The notes below the pieces were generated by a model. It was not told the DNA's origin and made no database searches. It worked only from the letters and a program-made list of their open reading frames with translations. From Silene latifolia (Eukaryota > Streptophyta > Magnoliopsida > Caryophyllales > Caryophyllaceae): a stretch of DNA of 64,000 nucleotides. The stretch spans positions 86,383,156 through 86,447,155 of the forward strand of contig NC_133532.1 of NCBI RefSeq assembly GCF_048544455.1, read 5' to 3'. This document shows positions 11,165 through 23,446 of this stretch, piece after piece (positions within the stretch are counted from its first letter, which is position 1; every line of letters starts with the position of its first letter). Made by a program: the position numbers and the translations under genes.

Positions 11165-12441
11165 CTAGTCCTGACGACCCCTCAGCTCAGCCAATGTCGC
11201 CTCAAGGGCAGCGATCTCAGCGTCTCTGGCCTCGAGCTCTCTCAGCAGACGGGTTCTCTCCTCCTGGGACTGCACCAACTCACGCTCCAGGTCACGCTCC
11301 CTCTACACAGAAAAATGGGGTGATACTTCACTTCACTTCACAAAATTGGAGATAATAAAAATAAATACGGGTAAAAAAGGTTCATACCTGCCGCCTGAGC
11401 CACCTGTAAGGGCCTCAATAGCTGTAGCTCGCAGCCGGTTGGCCATCCTCTACAGCTCCACGTGCCTGAACGGTGTCACCTTCATTCAAATACGGAGAAG
11501 GTTCAAGCAAATGCATTCCTATGTAATAAAGCATAAAAAACTAAAGACAGCCAAAGCTGGGGGCTTACCCTCTTCACAGCATGCTGCCACTTATCCAAGC
11601 CAGCGTCAGTCACCGCCTCGCTGAAAGAATGGATCTCCGAGATCACCGTCATGCCCGTCGAGTCAGTGTACTCCAACGTCTCCGGAAAAGTTGGGGGCTC
11701 GATGCCCGCCACCTCGATGTCCTACAAAACTCAAGTGGTTCATTATTTTGCTGATCATTCATCATTTATCAGATCTGTCAAAGACAAGTGAACGGTAGTC
11801 ATGCTTACCACGATCGGCCAGTACGCTAGCCTCTGGTGAACAAACCCAGCGTACTCCTCACTAGGGAGAAGGAGGGCGTCACCACCCGCGCCAGCCAGGT
11901 CAGCTGCCCTCTCAGTCTCTAAAGGCTCCCTAAACATCGTCCGTAGAGGGTCGATGGGAACCGTAAAAGTGTCACGAGAGCACTGCCGAGTCAAACGCTC
12001 ACCCAAGTACCACACACGCCCCATGGGCATCGTCAACAGCAACCTACTCGAACTATAGGGACGGAGAACCTCAGCCACAAAGACTGGATCCCAAGAGTAG
12101 CTCTCCCAAGGCATGGGCACCCACTAAAGCAAGAAAATGAGGGGTCATTCCTAAGATCATCTCTAAATAAAGGAAAATAAAATGAAGATCAAAAGACACT
12201 TACGCTGTCTAAACTCAGGGCATTCACGCCCCTCCGACAAATATCATAAGAAGACCGCTGGCTCTTCTGACGACACACTACCCAGTCCCTCATAACGGGG
12301 TACGCTCTTGGTACGTCCGCCGCCCTCGTGGGCGCAATGCCAGGGAAGTAAGTGTACACCCACGCCTGCAGGCAAAATAATGATGATTACAAATCGTTTT
12401 CTACCAAAATGATCTTTCATATTTTCAAGAAAGGTTCATAC

Positions 12442-13083
12442 TGAAGGGTTCTGTATCGATTTTCAATATATTTGAATTACAGAATTCCCAAGACCTCATG
12501 CACGTTAAGTATTAAAATTAAACAAAAGGGTGATTAGCAAACTTACTTGGATGCGGAAGAATTCCAATAATATGCTAATAATAAGAAGTATATAAACTCA
12601 AGTTGCAGTTGCTTGAATAATAGTATAATCTATGAGACCGTCTCACATACAATAACGCCCCAAGTGTTGAGCCTCTACCGGTATCCACACAATATGAGTA
12701 TGTATGCTAGTACAAATTTAAGGGCAATTTTCTTTCTTCTTTCTCCCTTGAGGTTTTGACTTTCAGAAAAACTGATCATAAAACATCTCTCCTTATATCT
12801 CTATATATAGGGAGTTCAAGGAGAATCCTAGACTATCTAGGATATGGAAAGTCTAATATAATAATCTTCTATTATTCTTATTACCTTTATAATAATTAAT
12901 CTATATTAATTATAATTGCCCAAAACTCATCTAGTATGTGACCCCATAGGACCGATTAATACTACCCCGAATACTAACTCATTTAGGACTAAGACTATAA
13001 GCGGCTCCTAGCAGAACATTGTAGCCACATAGAATTAATCGGTTATACAATATTCTGGACATATGGGCACACCAACTCTTTCT
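12442..13083 (-). repeat. 3' LTR of the decayed copia-type element
   Basis: Starts TGAAGGGTTCTG on the plus strand and ends ...ACTCTTTCT, where the partner LTR has ...TTTCA. A purine-rich minus-strand tract (AAGTGGGAGAC, about 13085-13095) lies directly inside it, as expected for the plus-strand primer. Confidence 0.85.
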
Positions 13084-16000
13084 GTCTCCCACTTGCACTT
13101 ATATCTTATAAGGCACCATAATCTCTTTGCTTCTATCTCTTTTCTCGAATCTCTGAGTTGAATTGTTACAACAGACGACTAGCTTTCACCTCGTCTGGGC
13201 ATAGCCATGCACTTATACAATTCCCACTCTTGGAGAGGCCGAAGATGATAAACTCCTTTCTCAAAGGAGGAGCAAATCCCATTTTGTCTAACCACATTCT
13301 GTCACACATTCCATGACAAGTTCAACCATCACCTATATAGCCACCACTCACGGTTGACGTTTGATGATGTCAAAACTAGCACTTCACATGTACAGAATAG
13401 TCAAAGACTCAGGTCTAAAGACTACCAAACGGTGAAAGAAACTTTGTTGACACTAAGCGAAACCTTAACAAAGTTCTTTGACGGGTCAGTCTAATACACA
13501 TTCCAAACATGTATCCATGTGCCTGGTTTGATATCTCAATATCATGACTTACGGAATGTAGTCATCAACCAACTCACAACTAATCATTATGAGGCATAAG
13601 TGTCCCTTTCACTATGCCCTGATTAGAGACTTATATAAATACATTATCTTACAAAACAGAGTTCCATAACCAAGTCACGCACTTGGTGATTTGTTTAAAC
13701 AATGTATACTATTTTAGGACAAACATTCAATTATACGATAATTAAATGCAAAATCAACATTTTATCATATAAAAGAACATGTCATTCAAAAGTATCAATC
13801 ATATCAAACATAACCTCCCACTAAAATAAAGACCTCTTGGTAGTATCAAGACCACTCGCTAATGCGTCTTATACAAATCGCAGTGCTATGAATTTTCATA
13901 TTATAATTGCGAAATAGGTTTTCTACGGGACATGCAGCCATTGCATCAATTACTATCTTACATATGTTTAATTTACCTTATCTGAATAAAGTAAAATCAA
14001 TAGCACACGTTTGATTCTTAAATCAAAAATACTCTTTGTTTCTTCATAAGCAACAAAGTATATAGTTGTGTTTATGTTTGATTTCAAAACCACACACTGT
14101 ATTCGATGCTTCATAAGCAACAAAGTACTCATTTTAGTTGTAAAATTAGTCATAGTGTCGTACTTGAAACCATTTCAGCACATAATTACTTTCATTTAAA
14201 CAAAATGTGCCAAGATTACAATCAGGAACCATACTTGTCTATTTGAAATTGATTATCAATGTAACCAACTTACAATGATTAATTCCCATGTTGTCCATAA
14301 TAGTCATCAAGACTAGATTGGTATCCACTCGTCATACGAGTACATAAACAACATCTTTGCAAGTCTCATTGAGATAACAAAATGTCGTTTCCTTAATATA
14401 TATGTCATTAACATACCAAACCATAAAAGCCAATTATACTCCCATAACTTTCGTGTACATATAAAATTATCCTTATCTCAAATAATTCAAAACACTTCTG
14501 AATCATTTTATTGAGATAGAAAATTCCAACCTCTGGATACTCGTTTCAAAAACTTTCTCACTTGCCAAGCACACTCTAATAACGTGAATCTCAAGGTGTG
14601 TCTGACATAACTTATTGCATATTTCCATTAAGGAAAACTACATTATTCACGTATACCTGTCAAATCGTATTTCATGTATGTTGACGTGTGCTAGGAGAAT
14701 CCAAACTCTATATGGTTACAGCACCATCGGGGTATCAACCTAAGTCCAAAACTTTGAAATGATACATGAAACCATTTTGGATTCATGGCCTCTAGCCACT
14801 TTACACCTTTTTTGAGTTGGAGCTCATTATTGCTTCCTTAAAAGTCAAACTTATGCGGGCTTATTCATAGATGGTACATCCATGACTCTTCATGGATCTT
14901 AGCCATCTCCATCAACATTTGATGAGAATTACTATGAATCTTGATCTTTTCAAGAATATTCTACTCCCAATGTATCTTTGGGGACAATATTCCCATTGAG
15001 AAGCATTTCAAGTAACAAACTCTTTGTACTTGAATGAGATGTAAAATTAATATCCTACCTTAGGATAATCCCACAAAGTACATGTCAAATTTGAGTCGAA
15101 ATTTCAAAAAACTACTTTTTTTTATTTTCAAAAGTTTTAAAGATCTCAAATATTAAGAAAATACTATATAGGAAAAATTCCCTTACATATCTTATATGTA
15201 ATGTATATTCATTTACTTAGATGGAAACAATTTTTAAATTGTGTAGGTAGATAATTTCGAGCGTATAAAATAGCGAGATTTGCATGACTCATCATAGACA
15301 GAACCATATCAAAATAGGGCACTTCTTATCTTATAAGACATAACATTCCACAATCATTAAGAAAAAGACCACCATCAAAATAAAATTAGTATGATATTTT
15401 CCATTTGGGACGAACCCGCACAGTTATATCTTTGTGACATTCCCAAAATACCACATACCAATTTTAGTAAGTGATATCCTTTAAGAAAATAATTTTTCTC
15501 TAATATTCTTACTATGAAACTAAGATTGTCTTCTTAAGACTAGTAGTGAGACAATTTCATTACTATTATGATGATCATAAACATTTGGTTCAAGTTTCCC
15601 TATCTCGATCAAATCGAGCGATGCTGATTGTCTTGCTAAATTAACCTTTACTTCAGTCCGAGTTTATTTCAAGTAAACCTTTTAATAAGTCAGACTAATG
15701 TTCATCGTATGAACATATGCATAATTACTGAAATAGTAATTATGATGAAGTATTAGAATCTCATTCCTTAACAACATTACTTAATTAATCCACACATATC
15801 TGAATATGTGTGACCAAACTAGTCGGTTATCCTAATAAAAAGTTAGAGGCATGTTATAGTTTTTCCACCATTTAAACAAAATCCACTTGCCGTAGTTGAT
15901 CCAAATCAACACGACCTAGAGTTCCATCATCATGGAACTTCTTTGAATGTTTCTTGTTTCTTGGCTCATAAGACAATGTTGTAAGCGCATGAAACTCGAG

Positions 16001-16430
16001 TCATAAGACTTGAACCTTTTTTTGTATTTCATTTCATAGATGAGATTGAACAAAATAAAATTGTCTTAACAAGAAAGAGAACAACAATTGTTCTTTATAA
16101 AATATTAATTCAATTTATGTCCAAATATGAAAGAATTAACATTTTTCTAACGACAAATGTAAGAATAACTATTATTCAAATAAATCTAGTTTTGAACAAT
16201 ACAACATTCAAATGAATAACTTCTACACATAATGCATTTCTTTATTATATACGTAGATCTATTTTATTCTTTACCATTATCCTACTCCACATGGCATTAC
16301 ATTCACAATGTAAATACCATCTTTGGTACTTATACCTTATAGTAGAATATTCATAGTAACTTTTACTTCTATAACATGCATACTTCATTTAAAAGTCATA
16401 CTTCAATAGTTTTCGCAGATCTTCGAGACA
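13084..16430 (-). other. Non-coding interior of the decayed element
   Basis: 3.3 kb of AT-rich sequence with many stops in all frames. The short minus-strand frame at 13968-14153 has no family resemblance. Comparable in style and position to 1-2170. I see no gene or RNA. Confidence 0.55.
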
Positions 16431-17000
16431 TTTCTAAAAGCTATCTTTCCAATGTTATCTGTCATTACAATAATGACGTTAATCACTAAATGATTTCCAT
16501 ATATGTTTAGACATTGATCTTCAGGTTTGACGTGACGACCATTGTCCATTCCACCATTACCAGTGTCTAAACTCATATCTCAAAGTCTCTTTACTGATGA
16601 ACTCAAAGAACATTAGTTTTTTCTTCTTCTTAATATGAAACTTAATTGTCACTAAGTGAGAAATTTGTTTAAGTTACATGCATCATTCACAATGAATTGA
16701 ATATAACTTAAGGTAGAACTGAAACAATTTAAATCATCAACCTTTGATGAGAAAGATATCCAATTAATCCAAATTATCAATATAATTATGTCATAACAAT
16801 GACAAGTGGACTAAGTGGATCATTCCGCATATTTTTTTCACTAATGGTTTTAAACAATTGACACATGGTACGAATAGTCATCTTTATGAGTTTCGGTATA
16901 TAGTCTAAACTATACATTAGCATTAAGTATGGTTTGATAAAATTTCTTTTGAAGACAAACTTCACTTTGCCTAATTGAGAAAAATTCTCAAAGAAACCAA
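16431..17000 (-). pseudogene. gag: Relic of a copia gag (zinc-knuckle end)
   Basis: The stretch from 16457 (CAATGTTATCTGTCATTACA) lines up with 2238 onward in the intact gag (CAATGTCCCATGCCATTACA), followed in both by ATAATGRCRTTWATCA. This is the nucleotide footprint of the zinc knuckle. Upstream gag sequence is too degraded to translate. The relic places gag between the primer-binding site and the non-coding interior, as in the element at 1-7047. Confidence 0.55.
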
Positions 17001-17967
17001 TCTATGAATTTGAACGATTCAAACTCACTTGAAAAACATGACAACAATGATAAATTACAACTATCAACATATGCAAAACTAAATCGATATATTAATACAT
17101 TGTTATTATTTTAACCAATTTAAGACACACAATTTGTACGACATTCTTAAACAATTTTAAGATTCACTACACACACAACCCTCATATGTGCATAGTATCC
17201 TAAAATCCCCAATCATATATAACTTGAGTGAGCTTTGGCTCATCGCCCAAATCACACATATCAAGGTAGACATCATATGTCAATCACACCAAATGCGACT
17301 CCTAGTCGTCAGGTAACATTTTATGTGACTTGACTATTTGTCCCAAAGTCCAAAACTGTTTTGATGACCTTGTTAAGTGAACCAAATCTCATGTGTGGGT
17401 AACTGTTACCCACCTGTTCACCTTATATAGAAGGAGTACTCTACTTTGACAAACAATACTTCAAACGATATAAGTATTTTACAGTCATTAATTTGGAAGG
17501 GCATTACATAATATTTTAATTGAGGGAATATTGAGTCATACATGACACGGGTCATAAACATGGCGCTAGTTCTCTTAGGAAAAGGGTATAAAGTAACCTA
17601 GCCGTTCTAATCAACCCATCAGGCTTCAATTAATATTTAAACATCATATGTAAAATGTAATATATAAACATTTGTAAATTAGAACAAGTCAAGTTAAGAA
17701 ACCAAAAACGATTCATAATCGTCTACAATTCATAATTGTTTGTTTTTAAATCTCTTATACAAAAACATAATAACATGGGTAGATAATTGCATCATTCAGG
17801 GTATATATACAATAAATAAAGATATAAACATAAATCATTACAACATTGTAACAATCAATCAATCAAATTGATTAAAACCCAAAGCCAAATTATGAAAAAT
17901 CAAAATCATAATTTTTAATCAAAAACGACCTGAAACTCTATCAAGACTTCATAATTTGGCTTCAAAA
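17001..17967. other. Degraded gag/leader sequence
   Basis: AT-rich, stop-filled remainder of the element's 5' part, up to the left edge of the nested solo LTR. Nothing further is recognised. Confidence 0.45.
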
Positions 17968-18738
17968 CGCATGTGGATATAGCCACCTACACGCCAAGCC
18001 AATATGTGGACGTATAGCGGTCTTTTTTTAAAGCCACGCTCGGCGGCGTAAAATGCTTTCGACAGGATCGTTTTAGATCGGTCGATTTTATCTCGGCAAG
18101 GGTCTCGAAACGATGCAAGAGATGTTCGGAGTTGCCACCAAGCATTTGTGGGATACTTGGAACCTGTTCGAATCCAGTTTATACCTCGGTCAAACGAAGC
18201 ACAAAGCAGGGTTTGACATAGGTACTAAAGATAAGGAATCGTCCCTCTTTAGCATCCTATCTCTAGAATGACTCTCGTACACCCTGGATAAGGTCGTCCA
18301 CTATCCAAAGTTTCTGAGTAAGAGGTGAAGGTACGTATTGGGAATCCCTTTAATCAGACAACCAATCCCGCCCGCGGTAGCGGCCTCTACTGATCGATCG
18401 TGGTTGGTTAAATGCAAAAATTGATAAAACGGGTAAATGCATGAATGCGCATCCACTAGTTTGAACCTAACATGTGAGGTTTCTATGTCGGTTTGTTTAA
18501 TCCAAGTATCAAGTATAAGATGTCGAGTTGGATTTAATGTTGAGTTGCATGCAAGACGGAAATTAAACATCCATTTACCGAGTAAGGTTTATGGTGCATA
18601 ACGTGATCCATTTGTCTTAGTAAGGCATTTTGCAAATATAATGTAAAATGAGCGGATTCGTCGTCTGATCCGTCCTGTATTCGGGTTAAACGAAGTCGGG
18701 ATCATCCTGCACAAATACTGGAAGGGAAACAGACCCTG

Positions 18739-18862
18739 CATCAGGCAGCCATAAGAGGCGCGAGCCTATTGGCGATGCAAGTGGATCTGCCCTGGTCTGC
18801 ATCAGACCACAATAAGAGGCGCGAGCCTGTTGGCGATGCAAATGGGTCTTCCCTGGTTTGAA
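18739..18862 (-). repeat. Two-copy tandem repeat, about 62 bp, with AGGCGCGAGCCT word
   Basis: CATCAG...ATAAGAGGCGCGAGCC occurs twice, each followed by a TGGCGATGCAA stretch and CCCTGG. The 12-base word AGGCGCGAGCCT (18756 and 18817) recurs at 19537 and, with a changed last base, at 20074. Its ends AGGC/GCCT can pair around a four-base loop. Confidence 0.8.
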
Positions 18863-20003
18863 AATAGAAAAATAAGTGGCCTGTTTAGGCGCTGGTCAAC
18901 AGACGATGGAAAACGTCTTCTGACCATTGAAAGGGTTTGTAAAAATGCATTGACAAATGGGTGTTTAAAACAGTCTTGGTTTGAAAAGGCCGTTTAGGCC
19001 GCTTTTGTGTTGATTTGAAGAACGAGACTTGAATAATCGTCATTGTTTTGACAATATTCGACGTCGGGTTCGACTTTGCAAGCTTGATAAGAATAGTTTT
19101 GAAAATGATTATGAACTAATTGTTTTAAGTTCATTTGTATATAATTAGTCAACATTCATCATCGTACTCGGGTTAAAATCCGACATGGTATGTAGAACTA
19201 AGGATGACTTTGTGTTGGTGACTAATACATTTATTTTGAAAATGCAAGGAAATGAGAAAGGCTTTAAAATACCCTTCAAAATGTAAAGAAATGAAATAAA
19301 AGGCTTTAAAATAGCTTTTATGATGTAATTAACCAAATATTATCACCGAAACACGGATTAAACCGTCATGCTATTAGGAACCAAGGGTGAAAAATTCTTT
19401 ATGGTTAAAAACTTGTCATAAAAAATGAAAGATTTAAAAATACTTGAAATGGTAAAAACCGATTACAAATATGAAATAAAAATGAAGGAGATGAAGAGAC
19501 GAAACACGGTTTGGATTTAGGTTGGGCAACTGCTTTAGGCGCGAGCCTGTATGCTACGTAAGTAGCTTCTGCCTCAACCAAAAATCCGGTTTTGGCTCAT
19601 TCTTCCCAAGTTTTGGACCATGTTATGCATGATTTAGCATGTTATAGTCATGAAACATATGAAAACATGATAAAAGAAGATTTTTATACCCTCATACTTA
19701 CATGCTAGGTTTGTGGCGAGAAAACGACGTAAGTGTATCAACTTGTTTGGTCGGAAAACTCGGTTTAAAACCGTTTTAGTAAGTAAAAAGAGTGTTTTGT
19801 TAAGTTTAGTGATGGTGTAGTGGTCGATATGTTCCGTCAAGTGATTAAATGCACGATGACAGTACCAAACAACGTGTAAGGCTTGTGTTTACGATCGGTA
19901 GGTCGTAAACACGTGTCGGATTGTGACTTGAGAAGCCGAGTCTAGAATTTTTAGGGAGAAAAGAAGGGGCGGACGCTCGCGTCACCTTCAAATGGTGGCA
20001 TTT

Positions 20004-20020
20004 GAGGGGTATTTATAGGA
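20004..20020 (-). promoter_or_regulatory. TATA box of the solo LTR
   Basis: The minus strand reads TCCTATAAATACCCCTC about 500 bases inside the LTR start, a normal place for the U3/R promoter. Confidence 0.6.
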
Positions 20021-20522
20021 AAATGGATGGTTGTGTGAGTTTTGAGCGACGTGGCCGCATGGGCTGCTCATAGAGGCGCGAGCCACGTCGCACGTCTTCG
20101 AGGTGTCTTGTCACTATCACACGAGGAAATCATCATTTGTTCTATCCTAGGATTTGGAAGAACATGATTTGTACTTGACAATGTAAGATTCCGGGAAACC
20201 TTACCATAGAAGCATTTGAATGGTTTATTTTTTGTGTTTGACTCGGTTTGACTCGTTGTTGGAGTCGGGATTTGAATTTTGAGTCGATTTTGGTCCAGTG
20301 TCGGTTTTGACTCTAGTTAGTGTCATTGTGACCCCGTCGTCATGCATTAAACACTCCAGGTACTTTTGAAAAGTTTTGAAATGTTTTATTTTCGAAATCG
20401 TTTTAAGTTTTCCGACGTAAAGTTGTACACAAACTCTCGATCAAACGCTGCGATTCCTAAGCATGTTTTAGTCCGATAATCATCGGGTGTTTGTTGGAGA
20501 CTCTACAGATACTGGGTATCTA

Positions 20523-21083
20523 CAACGCCGACCCTGCCATGCAGTCCTGTTTAGAATGTCGTTTACACTCGAAAAATACTATTGTAACACTAAAATTCGA
20601 CACTCGGAACTGATGAACAGTAACATTCCGCGAACAGTAGTCGTGAACAGTGCGTGAATAGTGTTTCGCGAACAGTAATTTTTTTTTTTTAATCAAAATT
20701 AAAAATTCATTAAACAATTTAATCACCTAATTAAATTAGGGTTTATTACATATCTAATCTAATTAGATCCAATCAAATTGGAAATTTTAAGGCACTCTTA
20801 AAATAGGCATCTAACAATAAATTAGGGCTTTGTTAAAATCAATTAAATTAGGGTTCTTTTAATCGAATTAAAGGAATAAATCATAATATCAAATATTATG
20901 ATACAAGTCAACATATATTATGATACAATCCTAAATTTAATGTTTAACAACATACAACAATTGCATTAATTGAACTAATTCAATTTAAAAGCCCTAATCT
21001 TGTAACTCTAGAACAAAAACATAGAGACAACAATTATATCTAAAGGCGCAACCTTTTAATCTAATACTTAACAATACATGTTC
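20523..21083 (-). other. Leader of the decayed copia-type element
   Basis: AT-rich sequence between the solo LTR and the primer-binding site. It contains repeated GAACAGT/CGTGAA words at 20615-20670. No coding frame. Confidence 0.5.
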
Positions 21084-21095
21084 GCTCTGATACCA
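21084..21095 (-). other. Primer-binding site, initiator tRNA-Met
   Basis: The minus strand reads TGGTATCAGAGC one base after the LTR end ...CCCTTCA. This is the exact plant copia consensus. Confidence 0.9.
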
Positions 21096-21096
21096 C

Positions 21097-21737
21097 TGAA
21101 GGGTTCTGTAACGATTTTCAACAGATTTGAATTACAGAATTCCCAAGACCTCATGCATGTTAAGTATTAAAATTAAACAAAAGAGTGATCAGCAAACTTA
21201 CTCGGATGCATAAGAATTCCAATAATATGCTAATAATAAGAAGTATATAAACCCAAATTGCAGCTGCTTGAATAATAGTATAATATATGATACCGTTTCA
21301 CATACAATAACGCCCCACGAGTTGCGCCTCTACCGGTATCCACACAATATGAGTATGTATGCTAGTACAAATTTAAGGGCAATTTTCTTTCTTCTTTCTC
21401 CCTTGAGGTTTTGTCTTTCAGAAAAACTGATCATAAAACATCTCCCCTTATATCTCTATATATAGGGAGTTCAAGGAGAATCCTAGACTATCTAGGATAT
21501 GGAAAGTTTAATAGAATAATCTTTTATTATTCTTATTACCTTTATAATAATTAATCTATATTAATTATAATTGCCCAAAACTCATCTAGTGTATGACCCC
21601 GTAGGACCGATTAATGCTACCCGAATCCTAACTCATTTAGGACTCAGCCTACAAGCGGCTCCTAGCAGAACATTGTAGCCACATAGAATTAATCGGTTAT
21701 ATAATATTCCGGACATATGGGCACACTAACTCTTTCA
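21097..21737 (-). repeat. 5' LTR of the decayed copia-type element
   Basis: 641 bp, TGAAAGAGTT... to ...CCCTTCA on the minus strand. It matches 12442-13083 along its whole length with scattered differences and is followed by CATAC, the target duplication. Confidence 0.88.
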
Positions 21738-22056
21738 CATACTTCCAAGAGGAGTTCAGGACCAACAGTGGCAGGAGAAGTCCCATTCTCAATCAGCTCC
21801 GGACGGACCATGGGCCTCATATAGCGCGTGAGGACCGCAAAACTACGAGTAACCCAGTCCCAGTGACCTAGGCTACTCAAGTCAGAAAGAAACAGAAGAA
21901 GCTTCGTCGATAGCCTCTCCCCCTTGTCTCCGAAATAAATCGAAGACAAGAATCACCACAACCACAAATGGGCCCAGGCTTCATGCGCCTCTTCCCCGAC
22001 ATCTTAGCATCAACATATGGCTCCTTTTTTGGCGTTCTCTTCGTTCGAATCGGCAT

Positions 22057-22180
22057 TTTCTCTTCAACACACTACAGACAACCACGACATTTTGTTTCCC
22101 AGCGAGTATTCATGATCACTAAATACAGTTCATGGGATTCTCCTCTTTATCGGAATTTCGCTTGCGACGACCCGAGCGGA
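22057..22180. other. Upstream region of antisense gene 2
   Basis: Sequence between the likely start codon at 22056 and the tandem repeats. A weak TATA-like GATAAAGAGG (minus strand, about 22145-22155) lies some 95 bases before the start, a spacing like that of antisense gene 1. The evidence is thin. Confidence 0.3.
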
Positions 22181-22320
22181 TTTTCTCCTCAGCGGTGCCA
22201 AGGACGCGCCATTGTCGATCAAACACCTTTATTTTCCTCAGCGATGCCAAGTATGCGTCGTTATCGATCTATTATTTTCTCCTCAGCGGTGCCAAGGGCG
22301 CGCCGTTGTCAAACTCAACA
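22181..22320 (+). repeat. Three-copy tandem repeat before the Tat 3' LTR
   Basis: Units starting TTTTCTCCTCAGCGGTGCCA (22181), TTTTCCTCAGCGATGCCA (22233) and TTTTCTCCTCAGCGGTGCCA (22274), each continuing into a CGYCRTTRTC stretch. Units are about 42-52 bp. Hypervariable tandem repeats in this position are known for Tat-type elements and can seed satellite DNA. Confidence 0.8.
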
Positions 22321-22611
22321 TATGATTCTTCCCCACGGAGTTTAAGATAAAATTCTCCGAAGAGTACCTTCGAATCCTTCACCCAGGGGTGTCTCAGGTA
22401 TGGTTGCTTCTTATGGCTGGTGAGCTTCCTTACGTAGTCTAATGGACTTTAAATAAACCTCCCCGATTATCGACAAACTCTAAAATGTTCCCGACGACAG
22501 GTCATTGGTTCACACCCCTTGAGCCGCCTCGCGTCGCCATAGTCCTCAGGTTGTAATCTTCGATTGACCTGATGGATATACTTTGAATTTCGCCTTGTCC
22601 AAGCCTCAGTC
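22321..22611 (+). other. Untranslated 3' region of the Tat element
   Basis: No coding frame; leads into the polypurine tract. The following LTR edge confirms plus orientation. Confidence 0.5.
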
Positions 22612-22624
22612 AAAGTGGGGGCTC
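22612..22624 (+). other. Polypurine tract of the Tat element
   Basis: AAAGTGGGGGCTC lies directly before TGTAGATACCTC, the LTR start. Confidence 0.8.
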
Positions 22625-23181
22625 TGTAGATACCTCATTTCTACACCTCCCGCCAACCACCCAGTGATGATTGGGCCGCATGTTTGATACGCGGAACGAT
22701 TTATGACAGTCCGTAAGTTCATCGTCAAGTGATAGCTCAAACATTCGAGTCAACCCCTGGGTCGTCATCTATGTACCGATATGGTCGTTTTGATAGTAAT
22801 TAGAGTTCATTTGGAGTCCGGGTCAAAAACCGCTTCATTTTTCTAAAAACCGTTTAAATGCCGAGCCGGAATATTCCAAAATGTTCTAGAATTCTCTGGA
22901 TATTTATTCCTAATTAAAAATAATATTTTAAGTAAATATCTACCGTAATATTGTGTTTTATGGAATAAAGAAGTGTATATCTACCGAAATTCCATAATAA
23001 AAATGCGGAAATCTTTCTTTCTGAGGAGGAAACCTCTGGAGAAATGACGCAGCAGGTGCTGTACCTCTTCGAAGGATCGCATTAGTTGTTGCGCCTCTTC
23101 TCCAGCCCTCTTTTCGCCTTTTCAGAATATTTCCATGATTTGTTTCCAAATCCGTGTTATTCCTAAACTCTTCCATATGTT

Positions 23182-23200
23182 TAGTATAAATAGAGGCCTC
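23182..23200 (+). promoter_or_regulatory. TATA box of the Tat LTR
   Basis: TAGTATAAATAGAGGCCTC, followed about 30 bases later by the likely start of R. Identical to the minus-strand TATA region of antisense gene 1 at 10421-10439. Confidence 0.75.
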
Positions 23201-23226
23201 CGGTCGCCATATTTGGCACGTGAGTG

Positions 23227-23446
<220 letters not shown>

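Larger units (their letters stand above)
17968..20522 (-). repeat. Tat-type solo LTR nested in the decayed element
   Basis: On the minus strand it begins TGTAGATACCCAGTATCTG, very like the TGTAGATACC start of the LTR at 22625. No primer-binding site, pol or second LTR accompanies it. The flanks are ACGCA (17963-17967) and ACGCC (20523-20527), a near-match to a 5 bp duplication, or ACGC if it is 4 bp. A TATA box lies at 20004-20020. Its distal part (18290-18500) is similar to 24640-24680 plus 25134-25300 in the other minus-strand LTR. I see no gene inside. Confidence 0.6.
12442..21737 (-). mobile_element. Decayed copia-type (TR-GAG-like) element with TSD CATAC
   Basis: Two LTRs (12442-13083 and 21097-21737) flank 8 kb. 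CATAC occurs at 12437-12441 and again at 21738-21742, a perfect 5 bp target-site duplication. The primer-binding site next to the right-hand LTR sets minus orientation. The interior has no usable ORF but keeps a gag zinc-knuckle relic near 16450-16490. It also contains a Tat-type solo LTR. The two LTRs differ at many positions by eye, so the insertion is older than the copia at 39688-48534. Confidence 0.85.
11165..22056 (-). pseudogene. Antisense gene 2 of the Tat element: plant-mobile-domain-like, spliced, split by a retrotransposon
   Basis: Reading down the minus strand, a likely start at 22056 (MPIRTKRTPKKEP) gives a basic N-terminus, then a frame change near 21930 into an exon with LGHWDW...LTRYMRPMVRPEL that ends at a GTATG donor (21742). 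Later exons, with good acceptors and donors, are about 12365-12204 (AWVYTYFPGIAP), 12123-11811 (WESYSWDP...YLGERLTRQ), 11721-11569, about 11490-11389 and 11302-11165. The last encodes a heptad-like coiled coil (LERELVQSQEERTRLLREL) ending in TAG. WVYTYFP and ERLTRQ resemble the plant mobile domain. A 9.3 kb element sits in the intron after the first exons. One stop in the fifth exon and the frame change suggest loss of function. Confidence 0.6.

Noticed and set aside
11503-12120. Antisense exons considered as a captured ordinary host gene
   Set aside because: The exon motifs resemble the transposon-associated plant mobile domain and lie inside a Tat element; a host origin cannot be excluded but is not needed.
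18739-18862. Possible CRISPR-like repeat-spacer arrangement
   Set aside because: Only two units, of about 62 bp, in a plant LTR; a simple tandem duplication.
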